DNA of 64,000 nt from Candidatus Martarchaeota archaeon. GTDB lineage: Archaea > Thermoproteota > Thermoprotei_A > Marsarchaeales > Marsarchaeaceae. The notes under the pieces are model-generated. The model was given only the letters and a program-made list of their open reading frames with translations, was not told the DNA's origin and searched no databases. How positions within the stretch are numbered: the first letter of the stretch is position 1; every line of letters begins with the position of its first letter. Location: assembly GCA_023487445.1 (NCBI GenBank), contig JAMDBQ010000010.1, positions 1-64,000 on the forward strand, read 5' to 3'. The position numbers and the translations under genes are program-made. Positions 42,747 through 50,773 of the stretch are shown piece by piece.

Positions 42747-44601
42747 CGGTGATTTCCCTCATTATAGTGAGAAGGGAGACAGCTCCTTCTTTCTCGGCAG
42801 CTAAAAGCATTCCGTATGACACTACCCCCGCAAACTTCGCGGGCTTAAGGTTTGTCAACACGACAATGGACTTTCCAACAAGCTCTTCAGGGGCATACTG
42901 ATCGCCGATGCTTGAAACTATGGTTCGATGCTCCTCACCAATTCGAATTCTTATTCTTAAGAGCTTTCTTGTGCCACCTATTCTTTCAACGGATTTTACG
43001 TGGGCTACCCTAAGGTCAAACCTGGAAAACTCATCAATGGTTACCTCAGGTGGTGGATTCAACTCCTTGTTAAGCGTATCAACTAACGACTTTACGTTTG
43101 TCTTTGGTGTGTGAATATAGTTTCCAGGAGTCTGTTGTTTCCATTCTATTTTAAGATCTAAGGGGGACAACCACCCTGATCCAGACTCGATCTTTATGGC
43201 TTTATCATATTGTTCAGAAAGATACGGAAGTATTGGCTGGGCTGAGATGAGTAGGCTTGCAGCCACCCTCGTGGACAAATGTGTAATTTTAGCCGCCCGG
43301 GCTGGATCGCTCCTCATTACCGTCCACGGTGCACTAGTTATAAAGTAATCCATCAGTCGCTGCGCCAGGCCGACTAGGTTAGCTAACATCGCTGAAAATT
43401 CGGCAGAAAGGCCTTTTTCCCTTGAGGAAGTGAGGAGAGTCGTTGCTTCATTTACTAACCTGGTATCCGGTCCCTCGGTTAGAGATTCGACGGAAATCGC
43501 AGGGAGCCCCGCGGGGAATTTTGATTGCGCAAACTGAAGCACACGTGCAATAGGTGCTCCTATCTTCTCTTGTATATCAAGCGCTGCTTCAAGATGCTCA
43601 ATGGTTTCGCTGTGTGGGGCGATAAGCGAGGCAACCATAATGTGGTCAGGGCTTAGATGGCTACATAGATTTGTCAGTTTTGCATCTATTAGTGGCCTAG
43701 GTGGCAATGATTTAGCCGCTTGGAAGACGCGAATGCGGCCATAGAATCCGGCTGTTTCTAGAATAGCTGGTAAGATGCCGTAAGCTAGATTTGTTGGTGT
43801 TCGATGAGCGTGGTAAACAAATTCGTCTATGTTATGATCTGAGGCAAGGGTATAGGAAGTGTAGGCTGAAAGGAGGTAGCCAAAGTACTCGTTTGAATGG
43901 AATGTGTTACCGGAGTCGCGGAAGCCTATTGGTAATAGGGATTCTGCCATATCGCCGGCGGTTAACGATTCATGGTAGTTGACTACAGGTGTGGTGGTGG
44001 GTTTAGCACTCTGAAGGTTGTTAGTTACCATGACTATTCTCACGGGGTGGCGGGTGGTAGTGCCCCCACATATGTTACAGTAAACATACGGGGAATTCGA
44101 AGATACCGGTGTTCCGCATCTGGTGCATCTGGTATTGTAATCGAGGACTAAGCGTTCTCCACAGCTCCCGCAGGCCACGCTCCCCAGTTCCTTTAGGATA
44201 AATGTCTTGTCGGAGTCGCAATAGGGAATGGTTGAAGCCTGTTCAGAGACTAATCCCTTTGAGGCAAGGCTGGCTAGAACGTTACCCATGTCTTTTTCTC
44301 GCTCAGCGTAATCCTGCTCCAGAACCACTGCAGAGCCTAACATAAGTAGCTCCAACGCGCGTTGTATACTGGCTGTAACCTCCCCGCAGATTTCATCAAT
44401 ACTAATGCCTGACTTGATAGCTTCTAAGCGTATCAGCGAACTCTCTGGTAGACAGCTGGCTACGAAATGTGGGTGTGTGTCCCTGTGTGTTTGAAAGAAC
44501 CTAGAGTGGACTGCGGCAGGAATAAGTGCTTCACACGCATCCCCGAAGGTAAGCGCCCCCGCCTTCCTCACTGGCTCAGGAAAGATTAGTGATGACCCCA
44601 T
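42727..44601 (-). CDS. Methionyl-tRNA synthetase paralogue lacking active-site motifs, with C-terminal tRNA-binding domain
   Basis: 624 residues with the MetRS order. N-terminal Rossmann part where the HIGH position reads TFGD (18-21); zinc knuckles CGSC (144-147), CTRC (159-162), CNIC (175-178); a second Rossmann part with HRTPTNLAYGILPAIL; the KMSKS position reads about DAKLT (306-310); a helical anticodon-binding-like region; and a C-terminal EMAP/Trbp111 OB-fold (FDLRVAHVKSVERIGGTRKLLRIRI, SIGDQY, NLKPAKFAGVVSYGMLLAA). Both signature motifs needed for adenylation are gone, so it is unlikely to charge tRNA. Operon with a tRNA modifier and Rpp21 suggests a tRNA-binding or chaperone role (inference). 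Confidence 0.85.
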   Translation of the reverse strand: MGSSLIFPEPVRKAGALTFGDACEALIPAAVHSRFFQTHRDTHPHFVASCLPESSLIRLEAIKSGISIDEICGEVTASIQRALELLMLGSAVVLEQDYAEREKDMGNVLASLASKGLVSEQASTIPYCDSDKTFILKELGSVACGSCGERLVLDYNTRCTRCGTPVSSNSPYVYCNICGGTTTRHPVRIVMVTNNLQSAKPTTTPVVNYHESLTAGDMAESLLPIGFRDSGNTFHSNEYFGYLLSAYTSYTLASDHNIDEFVYHAHRTPTNLAYGILPAILETAGFYGRIRVFQAAKSLPPRPLIDAKLTNLCSHLSPDHIMVASLIAPHSETIEHLEAALDIQEKIGAPIARVLQFAQSKFPAGLPAISVESLTEGPDTRLVNEATTLLTSSREKGLSAEFSAMLANLVGLAQRLMDYFITSAPWTVMRSDPARAAKITHLSTRVAASLLISAQPILPYLSEQYDKAIKIESGSGWLSPLDLKIEWKQQTPGNYIHTPKTNVKSLVDTLNKELNPPPEVTIDEFSRFDLRVAHVKSVERIGGTRKLLRIRIRIGEEHRTIVSSIGDQYAPEELVGKSIVVLTNLKPAKFAGVVSYGMLLAAEKEGAVSLLTIMREITDGVKIH

Positions 44602-44689
44602 TTTGGTGCACTCTAGCAGGCTGACATCGGCTCAAACATGTATTTGAAGGTATTTTAGAAAGGCATAAGCCCATCTTGAGCCATTTTCG

Positions 44690-46012
44690 TTGTTCAAGTT
44701 GGTGCTAATAAGCGGAGCCTACGGTGTCGACCCAGTTAATGGATGGGTTAGGAAGAATTGGTCGATACTTGTGGAAGGGTCTGAAATAGTTGACGCTGGC
44801 GAACGTGGTTTGATGCGGACGAGGTATCCCTCTGAAGAAGAGCATCACGGTAAGAGAACTTTGCTGATGCCTGCCCTAGTAAACTGCCACACTCATCTTC
44901 CTATGGTTCTACTTAGATCCGCGAGCTCTCAGCTCACAATGGAAAGATGGTTTTCCGACGTGGTATATCCCAGAGAAAAAATACTTAGGAGTAATCCTGA
45001 ACTGGTCAAGCTGGGCTCAAAGGTTGCCTTAGCCGAGATGGTTCTGGAGGGTGTAGGTGCAGTGGTTGACATGTACTTTATGGAGGAGCAAGTTGTTCAG
45101 GCTGGGCTGGAAATTGGCGTAAAAGGCGTCTATACTTATGGACTAGCAGATGTCGGAGATGAATCAAAAATGCGTTCTGAACTAAACTCTGCAAAGTCCC
45201 TTTTCGGGATGATTAGACGCCTCGGCAAGAAGTCTGTGAAAACTGCGATCGCTCCCCATGCAATATATACTTGTTCACCGTCGCTTTTGAAGGAAGCGTC
45301 TAGATTGGCTGATGAGTTATCACTTCCTGTCCACATCCATCTAGCTGAGCGCTCGGATGAGCTAAAACTTGTTGAAAAAATGTACAACGTGCGGGCGTCT
45401 TCCTACAGCTCGTATTTAGACTCGGTTGGACTAATGAGAAGTAGTCTGTTGGGGTTTCACGGGACGCAGTTGACGCAGGAAGACATAAGTCGGTTGGGGT
45501 CAGTGGGAGCAGGCGTTGTAGCCAACCCCACTAGCAATTTGAGGCTGGGGAATGGTATCTCTCCTGTGAGTTTGTTTGCCAAGTACGGAGTCCTCCGCGG
45601 TTTTGGCACGGATGGTGCTTGTTCAAATGATGAACAATCAGTGCTGCGAGAATTAAAGATGGCTGCTTTACTATCAACCGTTCAAGGAAGTGCAGGCTTA
45701 ACAGAGTGGGAGATTTTGCGCGCAGCGGTTTCACCCATGACCTTCCTATTCGGTGACAGGGTTGGATTAGAGAGGGGGTGTGTGGCTAACATAGCCTTGT
45801 ACGAAATGGATATAGGATTTAACGCTGAATCAAATATACCTAGGGGCATCATATACTCCCCTAGTGGACTCAGGTGTACCCACACGATGATTGACGGCAG
45901 GTTTCTCGTTAGGGATGGCTCCCTCACCGATATATCCACTGATGAGCTTATGAGTGACTACTCTAAGGCGGTGAGTATCATTGAAAGCAAGGTTGGGAGT
46001 GAACAGCTATGA
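44690..46012 (+). CDS. Amidohydrolase, SAH/MTA/5'-deoxyadenosine deaminase (MtaD/DadD-like)
   Basis: 440 residues, TTG start. Metal ligands in ALVNCHTHLPM (HXH), IAPHAIYTCSP, VHIHLAER, LLGFHGTQL and GFGTDGACSND (Asp). This is the subfamily that deaminates S-adenosylhomocysteine, methylthioadenosine or 5'-deoxyadenosine. Immediately upstream of the SAH hydrolase gene, with ATG/TGA overlap, so it acts in the same recycling route. Confidence 0.9.
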   Translation: MFKLVLISGAYGVDPVNGWVRKNWSILVEGSEIVDAGERGLMRTRYPSEEEHHGKRTLLMPALVNCHTHLPMVLLRSASSQLTMERWFSDVVYPREKILRSNPELVKLGSKVALAEMVLEGVGAVVDMYFMEEQVVQAGLEIGVKGVYTYGLADVGDESKMRSELNSAKSLFGMIRRLGKKSVKTAIAPHAIYTCSPSLLKEASRLADELSLPVHIHLAERSDELKLVEKMYNVRASSYSSYLDSVGLMRSSLLGFHGTQLTQEDISRLGSVGAGVVANPTSNLRLGNGISPVSLFAKYGVLRGFGTDGACSNDEQSVLRELKMAALLSTVQGSAGLTEWEILRAAVSPMTFLFGDRVGLERGCVANIALYEMDIGFNAESNIPRGIIYSPSGLRCTHTMIDGRFLVRDGSLTDISTDELMSDYSKAVSIIESKVGSEQL

Positions 46013-47208
46013 GTAGTGGGATACAGAAGATAGAGTGGGCTTCTGGTTTTATGTCCACTTTGAACACTATTTCGGAAGAAGCGGTTCTAAGGCAGGCGTT
46101 TCAGGGTTTGCGTGTGGGGCTGGTTCTCCATATCGAAGCTAAAACCGCTGTTCTTGCCTCCAGGATACAACAGGCCGGGGCTGAAGTATACGTTGCCGCC
46201 AGTAACCCCCTCACCACCCAAGACGACATAGTGGAGGCTTTGAGGTCAAAAGTGACGGCGGTGTGGGCGAGAAGAGGCGAAGACTCGGACGAATATATTT
46301 CCTCAATAAGGAACGTACTGGCTGCTAAACCTGAATTTATTATCGATGATGGTGCTGACTGTATTGTGGAATCACATAGAATCGGACTAGGCTCTGTACG
46401 AGGAGCTTCTGAAGAAACTACAACAGGAATAAACCGCGTTAAGGCAATGGAGAAGAAAAAGGCATTGAAGTATCCCGTGGTGGCTCTCAACGATGCACTA
46501 ACCAAGCACCTGTTCGACAATAGATATGGGACGGGCCAATCCGCTCTCGACGCGTTTATGAGGACTACCAACTTGCTTGTAGCAGGAAGGGTGGTTTTAG
46601 TCGTCGGGTTTGGCTGGGTGGGGCGTGGAATTGCTGAACGACTGCGGGGTATGGGTGCAAGGGTCCTAGTTTCTGAGGTAGATCCCGTCAGAGCCATCGA
46701 GGCATACATGGAAGGATTTGAGGTTCTATCCACGCTCCGCGGTGTAAAGATTGCAGATGTCGTGCTTACAGCGACGGGCTGCATCAAAGCCATAACAGCA
46801 AGCCACTTCAAAGCGGCGAAGGACGGTGTGATAATGGCCAATGCAGGGCATTTCAATGTTGAGATCGACGTCCAACACCTTGAAGAGAAAGCAGGAGGGA
46901 AGAGGCTTGTAAGACCCAATGTGGTGGAGTATAACTACAACGGAAAACGCCTATACGTGATTTCTGAAGGACGACTCCTAAACATTGCTGCAGCCGATGG
47001 CCATCCTATTGACGTCATGGATATGAGTTTCGCAGGCCAGTTCTGTGCTCTTCAATATTTGATTGAGAAAGGAGATGTGCTGGGTTCTAGACTTGTTTAT
47101 CTACCACGCCGAAAAGATTTGGCCATCGCAAAAGCTTTCCTCAGAGGGCATGGACTGAAAATAGATCGTCTATCTCGGCAACAGAGGGATTACTTAGGTT
47201 CCTTCTAG
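46009..47208 (+). CDS. ahcY: S-adenosylhomocysteine hydrolase
   Basis: 399 residues, archaeal length without the bacterial insert. Hydrolyses or forms SAH from adenosine and homocysteine. ASNPLTTQDDIVEAL, IIDDGADC, EETTTGINRVK, and the NAD-binding VVGFGWVGRGIAERLRGMGA are all present, as is the late GHFNVEID. With the deaminase, product flux (adenosine to inosine-type products) is pulled toward SAH breakdown. Confidence 0.96.
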   Translation: MSSGIQKIEWASGFMSTLNTISEEAVLRQAFQGLRVGLVLHIEAKTAVLASRIQQAGAEVYVAASNPLTTQDDIVEALRSKVTAVWARRGEDSDEYISSIRNVLAAKPEFIIDDGADCIVESHRIGLGSVRGASEETTTGINRVKAMEKKKALKYPVVALNDALTKHLFDNRYGTGQSALDAFMRTTNLLVAGRVVLVVGFGWVGRGIAERLRGMGARVLVSEVDPVRAIEAYMEGFEVLSTLRGVKIADVVLTATGCIKAITASHFKAAKDGVIMANAGHFNVEIDVQHLEEKAGGKRLVRPNVVEYNYNGKRLYVISEGRLLNIAAADGHPIDVMDMSFAGQFCALQYLIEKGDVLGSRLVYLPRRKDLAIAKAFLRGHGLKIDRLSRQQRDYLGSF

Positions 47209-47277
47209 ACGATTACTTTCAGTGATTTTTATTTCCACTGGGAACACTTAAATTCGTTATGGTTGATACAATACGCT

Positions 47278-47395
47278 GGTCCGGTCGTATAGCCAGGTCA
47301 AGTATTCGGCCCTTTCGGGCTAAGGTAGCATGAGGCGTCTGTGTGGTTAGATACGGAGACAGGCCGAAACCCGGGTTCAAATCCCGGCCGGACCA
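47278..47395 (+). tRNA. tRNA-Glu (TTC) with intron
   Basis: 118 nt, 75 after splicing. Acceptor GGTCCGG/CCGGACC, discriminator A. Anticodon stem CGGCC (47307-47311)/GGCCG (47362-47366) with loop CTTTCG-A, anticodon TTC. T-arm CCGGGTTCAAATCCCGG. The intron lies at the canonical position after base 37. Confidence 0.92.
47318..47360 (+). other. tRNA-Glu intron
   Basis: 43 nt at position 37/38. Exon CUUU pairs with intron GGAG (with G-U pairs) as central helix, bulges CG^G and AC^A. No good inner helix was found directly next to it, so the bulge-helix-bulge is relaxed. Exact ends may vary by a base. Confidence 0.75.
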
Positions 47396-47483
47396 TCATA
47401 CTCGATCGTTTTATGTGGAGCGCTTCATGCTTGTAGCAAGCCGTCGATATATACACTCCCCGTTTCTAGGTAGAAGAACCTAG

Positions 47484-47801
47484 TCAATCATCAACTGCTA
47501 CTGCACGAATCACAGGTCTCTCAGTTGATGTGAATAACTTCACCTTTGAGCCCACTGGCAAATCCCCGTTTGTAGAAGCAATGACGTATACGTCCCCGAT
47601 TTTCACATATACGAGGCGATGCTTACTGAAACCTGACGGTGGAGCCTCGACTGTGGTTCTGGCAATTACTGTACCAAGGTACGCGCGCTCCAAGATAAAT
47701 TCACGAGAGCCGCACGCCTGACACACTTTCCTCGCGGGAAACTGCTTTCTCTTACATTTGGTACAAACTGTGACCTCGATGCCCTCCAAAGTCGGGTGCA
47801 T
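47484..47801 (-). CDS. DUF35 OB-fold zinc-ribbon protein
   Basis: 105 residues. N-terminal rubredoxin-like ribbon CTKCKRKQFPARKVCQACGS (two CX2C), then an OB-fold (TVIARTTVEAPPSGFSKHRLVYVKIGDVYV). In archaea DUF35 proteins partner with thiolases; here the thiolase gene is directly upstream and overlaps by one base. Confidence 0.9.
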   Translation of the reverse strand: MHPTLEGIEVTVCTKCKRKQFPARKVCQACGSREFILERAYLGTVIARTTVEAPPSGFSKHRLVYVKIGDVYVIASTNGDLPVGSKVKLFTSTERPVIRAVAVDD

Positions 47802-48964
47802 TATTGGTGCCTCCTATATAGAGTCGTAATAGCGTTGTTGCCGAAACCTCCCATGCTCAGAGACAGTGCTGTTTCGACAGCCACTTGCCTGGATCCTGCC
47901 TGCCCAGCGAGTTGTTGGTAGACTTCAGAGGCTTGGGCGACGCCTGAGGCGCCTATCGGATGCCCCTTAGCCTTGAGCCCGCCACTCGTATTTACGGGCA
48001 GAGAACCAGTAAGCTGCGTAACCCCTTCCATGGCAGCCCTCCAACCCGTCAAGTGAGGAAATACACCAAGTTCTTCCAGTTGTACGATTTCGAGAATTGT
48101 AGCCATGTCGTGGAGCTCCATTAATCCCACGTCCCGGATGTTGACTCCGGCCTTCTTCATGGCCCTTCCGCCTGAGACACCCACGCACTCCAGTCTCATT
48201 TGAGCAAGCCTCTCAGACACCGCATGGGTTGCTGTAGCTCCTTCCGAAGCCAAGATCTCCACGCTTGGCGATGAGAGAGTTGAGGCCTCGTCTTCAGATG
48301 TAAGAAGAACTGCGGCTGCGCCGTCGCTCACAGGACAGAAATCGTATAGTCTCAGCGGGTCTGCAACTATCGGTGATTGGAGCGCTTCCTCAACTGTTAT
48401 TTCCTTTTGAAATTGGGCATAGGGGTTTAACGACCCGTTGTGATGATTTTTAACCGCAACATGAGCGAAGGATTCTCGTGGTGCTCCTGACTGCCTTAGG
48501 TAGAGGTCAGCAAGCAATCCTGCATATGCGGGCAAAGTTACTCCGGTGTAACGCTCGGTCGGATGGCTAAGAGAGGCGATTACACTAGTTATTTCAGGGG
48601 CTTTGAGCGTGGTCATCTTTTCGCCTCCTACAACTAAAATTCTGCGCGCGAAGCCTGTCCTTACCGCTCTGTATGCGTACATAAGGGCGGATCCCCCACT
48701 CCCACTTACGTTTTCGACTTTTGTTGCATAAGCAGGTTCGAGAGACAATTCACTCACTAGCGCGTTCGCTATGCCACTAACGCCCTCAAACTCTCCTGAG
48801 GCCATGTTTGCGACAACTATCTCATCTAAACGCCTTTCACCCCCGTTCAAACCAGCTCTCTCCATACAGGCTATTGAAGCCTCTGACATCAGCTCGAGCA
48901 AAGATTCTGATCTTCTACCGAATTTCGTCAGCCCGAATGAACTCATTAGAACTCTTGAATTCAA
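47801..48964 (-). CDS. Thiolase-fold protein with the nucleophilic Cys replaced by Ser
   Basis: 387 residues. Thiolase family with EIVVANMASGEFEG, ILVVGGEKMT, the conserved SGGLKAKGHPIGASGVAQ with active His, and SMGGFGNNA. The first motif NXXC(G)SG reads ENVSGSGG: the Cys is AGT Ser (codon 48704-48706). The late Cys is also Ser, although that position varies in archaeal and SCP2-type members. Pairs with DUF35. Either a thiolase-like chain without C-C bond activity or a Ser-dependent variant; substrate unknown. Confidence 0.85.
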   Translation of the reverse strand: MNSRVLMSSFGLTKFGRRSESLLELMSEASIACMERAGLNGGERRLDEIVVANMASGEFEGVSGIANALVSELSLEPAYATKVENVSGSGGSALMYAYRAVRTGFARRILVVGGEKMTTLKAPEITSVIASLSHPTERYTGVTLPAYAGLLADLYLRQSGAPRESFAHVAVKNHHNGSLNPYAQFQKEITVEEALQSPIVADPLRLYDFCPVSDGAAAVLLTSEDEASTLSSPSVEILASEGATATHAVSERLAQMRLECVGVSGGRAMKKAGVNIRDVGLMELHDMATILEIVQLEELGVFPHLTGWRAAMEGVTQLTGSLPVNTSGGLKAKGHPIGASGVAQASEVYQQLAGQAGSRQVAVETALSLSMGGFGNNAITTLYRRHQ

Positions 48965-49077
48965 GTTGTCCCACTTCTCCCTGTTTGATCTATTAGCCTA
49001 CGCAGCGTAGTTGATTCGCTGATTTATTAGTCATTGGTTCCTTAAGTCTATCTAGACGCGTTCTCTTTAGGTAAAGA

Positions 49078-49803
49078 GTGGCTGGAAGACCTAAATCTGG
49101 GGGTAATTTTGATCATGTCGGTGCCTCTGACTTGGTAAAAATAGCTCCCTCAATTTTGTCACTTAACCCGCTCACGATGCTGGACGGCATCAGGCAGGCC
49201 GAAGAGGGGGGAGCAGATCTTTTTCACGTGGACGTGATAGACGGCGTATTTGCACCGAATATCTCATTCGGGCCATCATTGGTTAGAGCTCTGTACAAGG
49301 AGACGACCGTGCCCATGGATGTGCACATGATGATTACAAACCCTATGAGGTACTTGGAGACCTTCTGTGGAGCAGGAGCCAAAATGATTTCTGTTCATCT
49401 GGAAACGCTTGACAAATGGTCTTGCGCGCACTATGTCAGAATGGCCAAAGAACTAGGGTTTGAGGCGGGGGTGGCAATAAAGCCCTATACAAAGATTCCG
49501 GCGTGGCTTCGAGAGTTCTATGGGGATCTCTCTTACATAGTGCCTATGTCGGTAGAACCGGGCTTTTCGGGGCAGTCGTTTCTTAGCGATACATTAGGAA
49601 AGATCCAAGCTTTGAATGACGACCGCCGATTGGGAAAATACAACTTCCTCATTGAGGCAGACGGTGGGGTAAATTCTAGCAACGTTAAGCTACTTATGAG
49701 CAGAGGTGTAGATGTGCTTGTTACGGGGTCGGCGGTATTTGATGCGCCCAACATAAAGGAGGCCATAAGAGAGCTTAAAAAACTTGCAGAACATCAAGCG
49801 TAG
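49078..49803 (+). CDS. rpe: Ribulose-phosphate 3-epimerase
   Basis: 241 residues, GTG start. TIM barrel with KIAPSILSLNP, DLFHVDVIDGVFAPNISFGPS, PMDVHMMITNP, VPMSVEPGFSGQSF and EADGGVN, all Rpe hallmarks (metal-binding His and Asp residues). Interconverts ribulose-5-P and xylulose-5-P. The first about 18 residues are extra compared with the family. Downstream lies tRNA-Ser. Confidence 0.94.
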   Translation: MAGRPKSGGNFDHVGASDLVKIAPSILSLNPLTMLDGIRQAEEGGADLFHVDVIDGVFAPNISFGPSLVRALYKETTVPMDVHMMITNPMRYLETFCGAGAKMISVHLETLDKWSCAHYVRMAKELGFEAGVAIKPYTKIPAWLREFYGDLSYIVPMSVEPGFSGQSFLSDTLGKIQALNDDRRLGKYNFLIEADGGVNSSNVKLLMSRGVDVLVTGSAVFDAPNIKEAIRELKKLAEHQA

Positions 49804-49853
49804 ACTACGTAGTCCCTGAAAAGCGTTAAATGTCTGGTCCAATAGTTTTCGCG

Positions 49854-49953
49854 GCCGGGGTGCCCGAGTGGTTAAGGGAATGGCCTTGAGTGACGAAATT
49901 CAAGTTAGCCATCGTCCTTCATGGACTCGCGGGTTCGAATCCCGTCCCCGGCG
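49854..49953 (+). tRNA. tRNA-Ser (TGA) with 16-nt intron
   Basis: 100 nt, 84 after splicing. Acceptor GCCGGGG/CCCCGGC with discriminator G (Ser rather than Leu). Anticodon stem ATGGC/GCCAT. Spliced loop CTTGAGA has anticodon TGA. Long variable arm GTCC-TTCAT-GGAC. T-arm GCGGGTTCGAATCCCGT. Confidence 0.92.
49891..49906 (+). other. tRNA-Ser intron, 16 nt
   Basis: TGACGAAATTCAAGTT after base 37. Exon CUUG pairs perfectly with intron CAAG as central helix, bulges AG^U and UU^A, inner GA/UU helix with a CGAAA loop. The same length as the predicted cbf5 intron. Confidence 0.85.
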
Positions 49954-50074
49954 TTAGCCTTCGAGTGGCGGAGTGAGTGACGAGTATCCAACATTTTACG
50001 CCTGCACTGCCCGACAAGCTAATATCTTGTGACGATGCAATTGCTACAGTGGATTGTGCTTGCTTGAGGTCAAG

Positions 50075-50773
50075 ATGTCTCCGGGTATTGATTTAAAAAA
50101 TAAGAGATTTATAACTGGTTTTCATGGTATAGGCTTCGTCGGTTATGTGGCCGTTAAGCATCTGATCAAGTCACTCGACGCAACCAAGATCGGATATCTA
50201 CTTACAGATTCGTTGCCACCTGTCGTTACTGGACACCGTGGCGTCATTAGGCTCCCATTTGAACTGTATAACCACGGAGACCTAGTGATTCTTCTGTCCG
50301 AATCCTTACCTCCAACACGTGAGATGCAGAAGTTCGTAAAGGGGGTTACAGAGTGGGTAGCAAATTCGGGTATGAGGGATGCGGTTCTTATAGGTGGCCT
50401 TGACCACGCCTATTCCGCAGGTAACATCGACGATGAGGCGCGGTTCATTTATACCACTAGTTTTAATCCTGAAGGTTTCGAAGGCATGAAGCCGTTAGAA
50501 GACGGGCTATTCGTTGTGGGTCCTTTGGCCTTATTTATGACCCTTTTCCAAGCTAGGGGGTTTCCTGCGGCGGCGATTCTACCATATGCGCTGCGCGACA
50601 GAGCTGATCCACGCGCTGCGGCACATGCAATAAAGTTTGTTAACAGTTACTATGGTCTCAATGTGGAGGTTCAAGAACTAATCGCGGATGCCGAAACGCT
50701 GGAGATGGAGATCAACAAACGCGCAAGTATTGATGAGCGAGGCTACGACGAGTCCCTAGGGTACATCAAGTAG
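50075..50773 (+). CDS. PAC2-family protein (proteasome assembly chaperone-like)
   Basis: 232 residues from ATG 50075, preceded by GAGGTC at a good distance; the frame is open to 50054. KRFITGFHGIGFVGYVAVKHLI and the LPPVVTGHRGVIRLPFELY segment with DLVILLSE match archaeal PAC2/DUF75 proteins, some of which assist proteasome assembly. PAN is encoded nearby (54595-55827). Converges with tgtA (stops overlap by 18 bases). Confidence 0.88.
   Translation: MSPGIDLKNKRFITGFHGIGFVGYVAVKHLIKSLDATKIGYLLTDSLPPVVTGHRGVIRLPFELYNHGDLVILLSESLPPTREMQKFVKGVTEWVANSGMRDAVLIGGLDHAYSAGNIDDEARFIYTTSFNPEGFEGMKPLEDGLFVVGPLALFMTLFQARGFPAAAILPYALRDRADPRAAAHAIKFVNSYYGLNVEVQELIADAETLEMEINKRASIDERGYDESLGYIK

Noticed and set aside
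42727-44601. Functional methionyl-tRNA synthetase
   Set aside because: The HIGH and KMSKS motifs are not present at their expected places.
46101-46919. 272-codon minus-strand frame
   Set aside because: Lies wholly opposite the well-identified SAH hydrolase; composition is that of an antisense shadow.
49854-49953. tRNA-Leu instead of tRNA-Ser
   Set aside because: The discriminator base is G, and the bulge-helix-bulge splice gives anticodon TGA; Leu tRNAs in archaea have A73.
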